Source: an uncultured Muribaculaceae bacterium
Lineage (GTDB): Bacteria > Bacteroidota > Bacteroidia > Bacteroidales > Muribaculaceae
Length of the DNA: 64,000 nt
Reading direction: 5' to 3'
NCBI GenBank assembly: GCA_947174635.1
Contig: CAMWJS010000002.1
Coordinates: forward strand, 62,001-126,000
Below the pieces are notes generated by a model. That model saw only the letters and a program-made list of their open reading frames with translations, searched no databases and had not been told where the DNA came from. The position numbers were made by a program, and so were the translations under genes. Numbering within the stretch: the stretch's first letter is position 1; every line of letters starts with the position of its first letter. This document shows, piece after piece, positions 59,617 through 64,000 of this stretch.

Positions 59617-60225
59617 TTATGGCCGGCGGTACCAGAGCATGAGGTTGCGGGTGTAGGCTATTAGGCCTACGCTTTGGCCGAGGATGAGGACGGGGTCGTG
59701 GCGGAAGATGGCGTAGCTTACTATTATCAGGCTGCCTGTGAGGGATATTATCCAGAAGCCTCCGGGGAGTTCCGATTCGCCGCGGCGGCGCGAGTAGAGC
59801 CATTGGTAGATAAAGCGGAAGGTGAATATTACCTGGCCGGCAGAACCGTAGATGACCATCCACAGCGGAATGTCGTCATTGCCGAAGAAGCGGTCGACGG
59901 CGGCATGCGCGTCGTGTGCCACGGGTATTATCAACGCTAATGGCAGCAGGAGGATGACGGCTCGCAGCAGTGCGGGCACTTTATGCCATACCCCCTTGAT
60001 GCTGAGGTTCCAGATGTAGATGTAATAGGCGATGACCTGTCCCATGACTATGGCGAAATCGTCGCGCAGCCAGCCGTAGAAGCACAGCATGCATGAGGCT
60101 ATGAGCGACAGCACCCAAAAAAGGGTGGGAGAGAGCACACGGCGCGCTCTCTCCGACATTATCCATTGCACCAGTACGCGTGCTGAAAACAGCGCCTGTG
60201 CCAGAAATCCTACTACGAATACCAC
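59617..60225 (-). CDS. LAB_N (lipid-A-disaccharide synthase N-terminal-like) membrane protein, two repeats
   Basis: FLAQALFSARVLVQWIMSERARRVLSPTLFWVLSLIAS and GQVIFTFRFIYQWLYSRRRGESELPGGFWIISLTGS, internally duplicated. Confidence 0.88.
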   Translation of the reverse strand: MVFVVGFLAQALFSARVLVQWIMSERARRVLSPTLFWVLSLIASCMLCFYGWLRDDFAIVMGQVIAYYIYIWNLSIKGVWHKVPALLRAVILLLPLALIIPVAHDAHAAVDRFFGNDDIPLWMVIYGSAGQVIFTFRFIYQWLYSRRRGESELPGGFWIISLTGSLIIVSYAIFRHDPVLILGQSVGLIAYTRNLMLWYRRP

Positions 60226-60262
60226 GTTTTACGGTTTTTTGTGATGCGAATATTATCCGTGT

Positions 60263-60339
60263 ATCCAATTCAGTAGCCGCGGTTTTTAACCGCGGAAACG
60301 CCAATTCCGCGGTTAAAAACCGCGGCTACTGAATTGGAT
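60263..60339. repeat. Perfect 35-bp inverted repeat with CCGCGGTTTTTAACCGCGG cores
   Basis: ATCCAATTCAGTAGCCGCGGTTTTTAACCGCGGAA (60263-60297) / exact reverse complement (60305-60339), 7-nt spacer. Confidence 0.97.
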
Positions 60340-60353
60340 GTAGTAAACTTTAG

Positions 60354-62252
60354 TTAGCGTTCGAGGTAGGTGTAGCCGTAGAGGCCCGAGCGGTAGGTCG
60401 ACAGAAATTCTCGTCCCTCTTCGGGGGATATCTTGCCGGCTTTCATCGAGGAGGTTACCCAGGTCTCGACGTTGCGCACGAGTTTCTTGGGGTCGAACTG
60501 CACGTAGTCGAGCACCTCGGCCACAGTTTCGCCGTCGATTATCTTGTCGATCTCGTAGCGGTCTTTGTACACGCTGATGTGCACGGCGTTGGTGTCACCG
60601 AAGAGGTTGTGCATGTCGCCGAGTATTTCCTGATAGGCTCCGGCGAGGAACACTCCCAGATAGTAGGGCTCGCCCTGTCGCAGCGGGTGGAGCATCAGGA
60701 AGTCGGAGCTGCCTCCCTGTACGGATATGAAGTGGGCGATCTTGCCGTCGGAGTCGCATGTCATGTCCTGCAGCGTGGCCATGCGCGTGGGTTTCTCGTC
60801 GAGGCGCGACAGCGGCATGACGGGGAACAGCTGGTCGATGGCCCAGTGGTCGGGCAGCGACTGGAAGAGTGAGAAGTTGCAGAAATATTTGTCGGGGAGC
60901 ATGCGCGACACTTTGCGGAGCTCTTCGGGGGCATGCTTCATGGTCTGGGCTATGTCGCCCACCTCGCGGGCTATCGACCAGAAGAGTTTCTCGACCATGG
61001 CACGTGTGCGCAGGTCGATGAGTCCGAGCGAGAAGAGGTCGAGAGCCTCCTCGCGTATCTGCAGGGCGTCGTGCCAGCTCTCGAAGAGGCGTGGCTGCGA
61101 CAGCTTGTCCCAGATGTCGTAAAGTTCGCGCACGAGTTCATGCTCGTCGGCATTGATTTCCTCGTTGTCTTTCCATTGGGGGAGGGTAGTGGTCTCGAGC
61201 ACCTCGAATACGAGCACCGAGTGGTGGGCGGTCAGCGAGCGGCCGCTTTCGGTGATGATGTTGGGCTGTTTGAGGCCGTTTTTCTCGCATGCGTCGACAA
61301 GCGAGTAGACGGCGTCGTTGGCATATTCCTGTATGGCGTAGTTCATCGATGACTCCGACGCCGAGTTGCGGGTGCCGTCGTAGTCGACGCCCAGGCCGCC
61401 GCCTATGTCGACGAAGTCGATGTCGAAACCGCTCTTAGAGAGCTGCACGTAGAATTGCATTGCCTCGCGGAGCGCGTTCTTGATGAAGCGGATTTTTGTT
61501 ATCTGGCTGCCGATGTGGAAGTGGATGAGCTTGAGGCAGTCTTTCATGTCGCGGCGTTCGAGGTAGTCGAGCGCTTCGAGCAGTTCGGATGAGTTGAGGC
61601 CGAACTTTGAGGAGTCGCCGCCCGAGTCTTCCCATTTGCCGGCGCCGGTGCTCGAGAGCTTGATGCGTATGCCTATGTTGGGGCGAATCTTGATGCGGCG
61701 CGATATGTCGGCTATGAGTTTGAGCTCGTTCATCTTCTCGACCACGAGGTAGATGCGTCGTCCCATCTTCTGGGCGAGCAGTGCGAGCTCCACGTAGTTT
61801 GCATCCTTGTAGCCGTTGCAGATGATGAGGGCGTCGTCGGCTATGTTAGTGGCGAGCACGGCGTGCAGCTCAGGCTTTGAGCCGGCTTCGAGTCCGATGT
61901 TGAATTTCTTGCCGTGGCTGACAATCTCCTCGACCACCTGGCGCATCTGGTTGACCTTGATGGGGTAGACGATGAAGTTCTGCGCCTTGTAGCTGTATTG
62001 CTCTGCCGCGCGCTTGAAACAGTTGGAAATCTTTTCGACACGGTTGTCGAGAATGTCGGGAAAACGGAGCAGCACGGGGGCTGTGATGTCGCGCAGCTGC
62101 AACTCGTCCATCACCTCTTTGAGGTCAACGGAGGCGTATCCCTCTTTCGGAGTGACGGCAACGTGACCGCGCTCATTGATGGTAAAATATTGGCGTCCCC
62201 AGCCTTTGATGTTGTACAGCTCGGCGCTGTCTTCAACTTTCCACTTTCTCAT
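60354..62252 (-). CDS. speA: Biosynthetic arginine decarboxylase
   Basis: YPIKVNQMRQVVEEIVSHGKKFNIGLEAGSKPEL; FVDIGGGLGVDYDGTRN; ESGRSLTAHHSVLVFEV. Confidence 0.96.
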   Translation of the reverse strand: MRKWKVEDSAELYNIKGWGRQYFTINERGHVAVTPKEGYASVDLKEVMDELQLRDITAPVLLRFPDILDNRVEKISNCFKRAAEQYSYKAQNFIVYPIKVNQMRQVVEEIVSHGKKFNIGLEAGSKPELHAVLATNIADDALIICNGYKDANYVELALLAQKMGRRIYLVVEKMNELKLIADISRRIKIRPNIGIRIKLSSTGAGKWEDSGGDSSKFGLNSSELLEALDYLERRDMKDCLKLIHFHIGSQITKIRFIKNALREAMQFYVQLSKSGFDIDFVDIGGGLGVDYDGTRNSASESSMNYAIQEYANDAVYSLVDACEKNGLKQPNIITESGRSLTAHHSVLVFEVLETTTLPQWKDNEEINADEHELVRELYDIWDKLSQPRLFESWHDALQIREEALDLFSLGLIDLRTRAMVEKLFWSIAREVGDIAQTMKHAPEELRKVSRMLPDKYFCNFSLFQSLPDHWAIDQLFPVMPLSRLDEKPTRMATLQDMTCDSDGKIAHFISVQGGSSDFLMLHPLRQGEPYYLGVFLAGAYQEILGDMHNLFGDTNAVHISVYKDRYEIDKIIDGETVAEVLDYVQFDPKKLVRNVETWVTSSMKAGKISPEEGREFLSTYRSGLYGYTYLER

Positions 62253-62544
62253 TTCTAACTTATTGCTTTGCTTTTTATATTATATGTTTAACAATCGGAG
62301 CGCAAATTTAGCAAAAAAAAGAATGTAAATTTCAAAACGCCTCATAAAAATGAGGATATGGCGGCATGCCGGGGCGTGAAGTTCTCAAACTGACCGTAAT
62401 ATTGGAATTTATGACCACTGCGCCTGTCGAAAGCGTGGCGTCGGCCGGAATTGCTGAAACGGTGTGTGCGTAACGGTTTTGTAATACGCACAGTCCACTG
62501 TTTAAACGGATAATGAGCCTCGTTAAGAAATTTTTACATTTGCG

Positions 62545-62577
62545 TTTGATTAAAAATCGCAGTTATTAGTAATTTTG
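62545..62577 (+). promoter_or_regulatory. Bacteroidetes-type promoter upstream of acpP (distal)
   Basis: TTTG, 21-nt spacer, TAATTTTG. Confidence 0.6.
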
Positions 62578-62612
62578 CACTACAAAAAGTAGGTCATTTA
62601 CAACAAAATGAT

Positions 62613-62620
62613 TAACTTTG
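62613..62620 (+). promoter_or_regulatory. Possible second -7 box upstream of acpP (TAACTTTG)
   Basis: TAnnTTTG match 59 bp upstream of acpP ATG; -33 weak. Confidence 0.45.
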
Positions 62621-62678
62621 CAGCGCAAAAAAGTAAATAGAAACTATTAATATTTTTTTAAATTTAAAATTTACGACT

Positions 62679-62912
62679 ATGTCAGAAATTGCATCTCGTG
62701 TTAAATCAATAATTGTAGACAAACTCGGTGTTGATGAAAATCAGGTAACAGAAGCTGCAGCTTTCACTACCGACCTCGGTGCTGACAGCCTTGACACTGT
62801 AGAGCTCATCATGGAGTTCGAAAAAGAATTCGGCGTAACAATTCCCGATGATGAAGCAGAGAAAATCGCTACTGTAGGCGACGCTATCAGCTACATCGAA
62901 AAAGCTCAGTAA
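62679..62912 (+). CDS. acpP: Acyl carrier protein
   Basis: [31 protein letters not shown]. Confidence 0.98.
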   Translation: MSEIASRVKSIIVDKLGVDENQVTEAAAFTTDLGADSLDTVELIMEFEKEFGVTIPDDEAEKIATVGDAISYIEKAQ

Positions 62913-62978
62913 TCGGCATGCCCGGATTATTGTCTGAGATATAATTATTGCTAACACAATTTTATACAATATAGAATA

Positions 62979-64000
62979 ATGGAGTTAAAAAGAGTTGTAG
63001 TGACAGGTATGGGTGCCATCACTCCTATTGGCAATGACGTCGAAACGGCGTGGACAAATGCCAAGAACGGTGTGTCGGGAGCCGGCCCTATCACGCATTT
63101 CGACGCTTCAAAGTTCAAAACCCAGTTTGCCTGCGAAGTAAAAAACTTTGACGGCAACGCCATCTTCGACCGCAAAAAGGTCCGTACGCTCGACCTTTAC
63201 GCGCAGTATGCCATCGCTGCTGCACGCCAGGCTGTCGAAGATTCAAAAATCGAGGAGGATCCTGAAGTAAATCGCGACCGTATCGGTGTGATTGTAGCGG
63301 CAGGTATCGGCGGTCTTCACACATTTGAGGAAGAAGCCGGCTACTATGCCCTCAACCAGGAGAAAGGCCCGAAATTCAATCCCTTCTTCATCCCCAAGAT
63401 GATTGCCGACATTGCATCGGGACATATCTCGATGGAATATGGCTATCACGGCCCCAACTTCGGTACCGTATCGGCCTGTGCATCATCTAACAATGCCATC
63501 ATCGACGCATTCAACCTTATCCGTCTGGGCAAAGCCGACGCTATCGTTACCGGTGGCGCTGAGGCTGCGATTTTCCCTGCCGGTGTAGGCGGTTTCAACT
63601 CGATGCACGCATTGTCGACCCGCAACGACTCTCCCGAAACGGCTTCGCGTCCGTTCAGCAAGAGCCGCGACGGTTTCGTGATGGGTGAGGGTTCGGTAGT
63701 CCTCGTGCTTGAAGAACTTGAACACGCATTGGCCCGCGGAGCCAAGATATATGCAGAGGTAGCCGGTGGCGGTCTGTCGGCCGACGCTTACCACCTCACT
63801 GCCACCCATCCCGAAGGACTCGGTGCTATCCTGGCAATGCGCAACGCTCTCGAAGACGCCAACATGAAGCCTGAGGATATTGACTACATCAATGTTCACG
63901 GTACTTCTACCCCTGTAGGTGACATCTCCGAGATCAAAGCCATCGTGGAAGTGTTTGGCGAACATGCCTACGACCTCAATATCTCATCGACCAAATCGAT
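62979..64000 (+). CDS. fabF: Beta-ketoacyl-ACP synthase II, truncated by window end
   Basis: MELKRVVVTGMGAITPIGNDVETAW...; VSACASSNNAIIDAF; no stop before 64000. Confidence 0.95.
   Translation, partial: MELKRVVVTGMGAITPIGNDVETAWTNAKNGVSGAGPITHFDASKFKTQFACEVKNFDGNAIFDRKKVRTLDLYAQYAIAAARQAVEDSKIEEDPEVNRDRIGVIVAAGIGGLHTFEEEAGYYALNQEKGPKFNPFFIPKMIADIASGHISMEYGYHGPNFGTVSACASSNNAIIDAFNLIRLGKADAIVTGGAEAAIFPAGVGGFNSMHALSTRNDSPETASRPFSKSRDGFVMGEGSVVLVLEELEHALARGAKIYAEVAGGGLSADAYHLTATHPEGLGAILAMRNALEDANMKPEDIDYINVHGTSTPVGDISEIKAIVEVFGEHAYDLNISSTKS

Overview
This 64 kb window looks like a chromosomal segment from a Bacteroidales bacterium. A Muribaculaceae-like host is my inference from protein families, the TATCTTTG-type promoter boxes and the fimbrial/T9SS gene types; no search was run. 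It is mostly ordinary core genome: fimbrial operon (DUF3575, DUF3868, Mfa1-like, Mfa2-like, accessory lipoprotein), Ca/Na antiporter, PduO-type adenosyltransferase, CBS-domain transporter, lptC, coaX, DEAD-box helicase, xseA/xseB, ispF, porV/porU (type IX secretion), rex, ppiD-like, mfd, an RND efflux operon, M13 peptidase, an MBL-fold hydrolase, rsmI-like, an ExbB/ExbD/TonB-like module, pdxJ, nadK, topA, an RluA-type synthase, GT39/GT2 genes, truA, a LAB_N protein, speA, acpP and the start of fabF. I saw no tRNA, rRNA, CRISPR array, transposase or prophage. The most interesting unexplained signal is non-coding: a modular set of intergenic palindromes. At least three core modules (GGGGGCG-TCT-CGCCCCC, GGACGCACG-GCT-CGTGCGTCC, CCGCGGTT-TTT-AACCGCGG) are odd-length palindromes with a 3-nt centre, usually duplicated into larger inverted repeats. 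Several are bounded by a common GGGTGTTGCARAACTC end motif, and one module shows compensatory (covarying) changes between copies. A second small signal is two 9-bp-period arrays with the shared pattern TCNGANNNN. Many long antisense ORFs in the supplied track are shadow ORFs and were not called.
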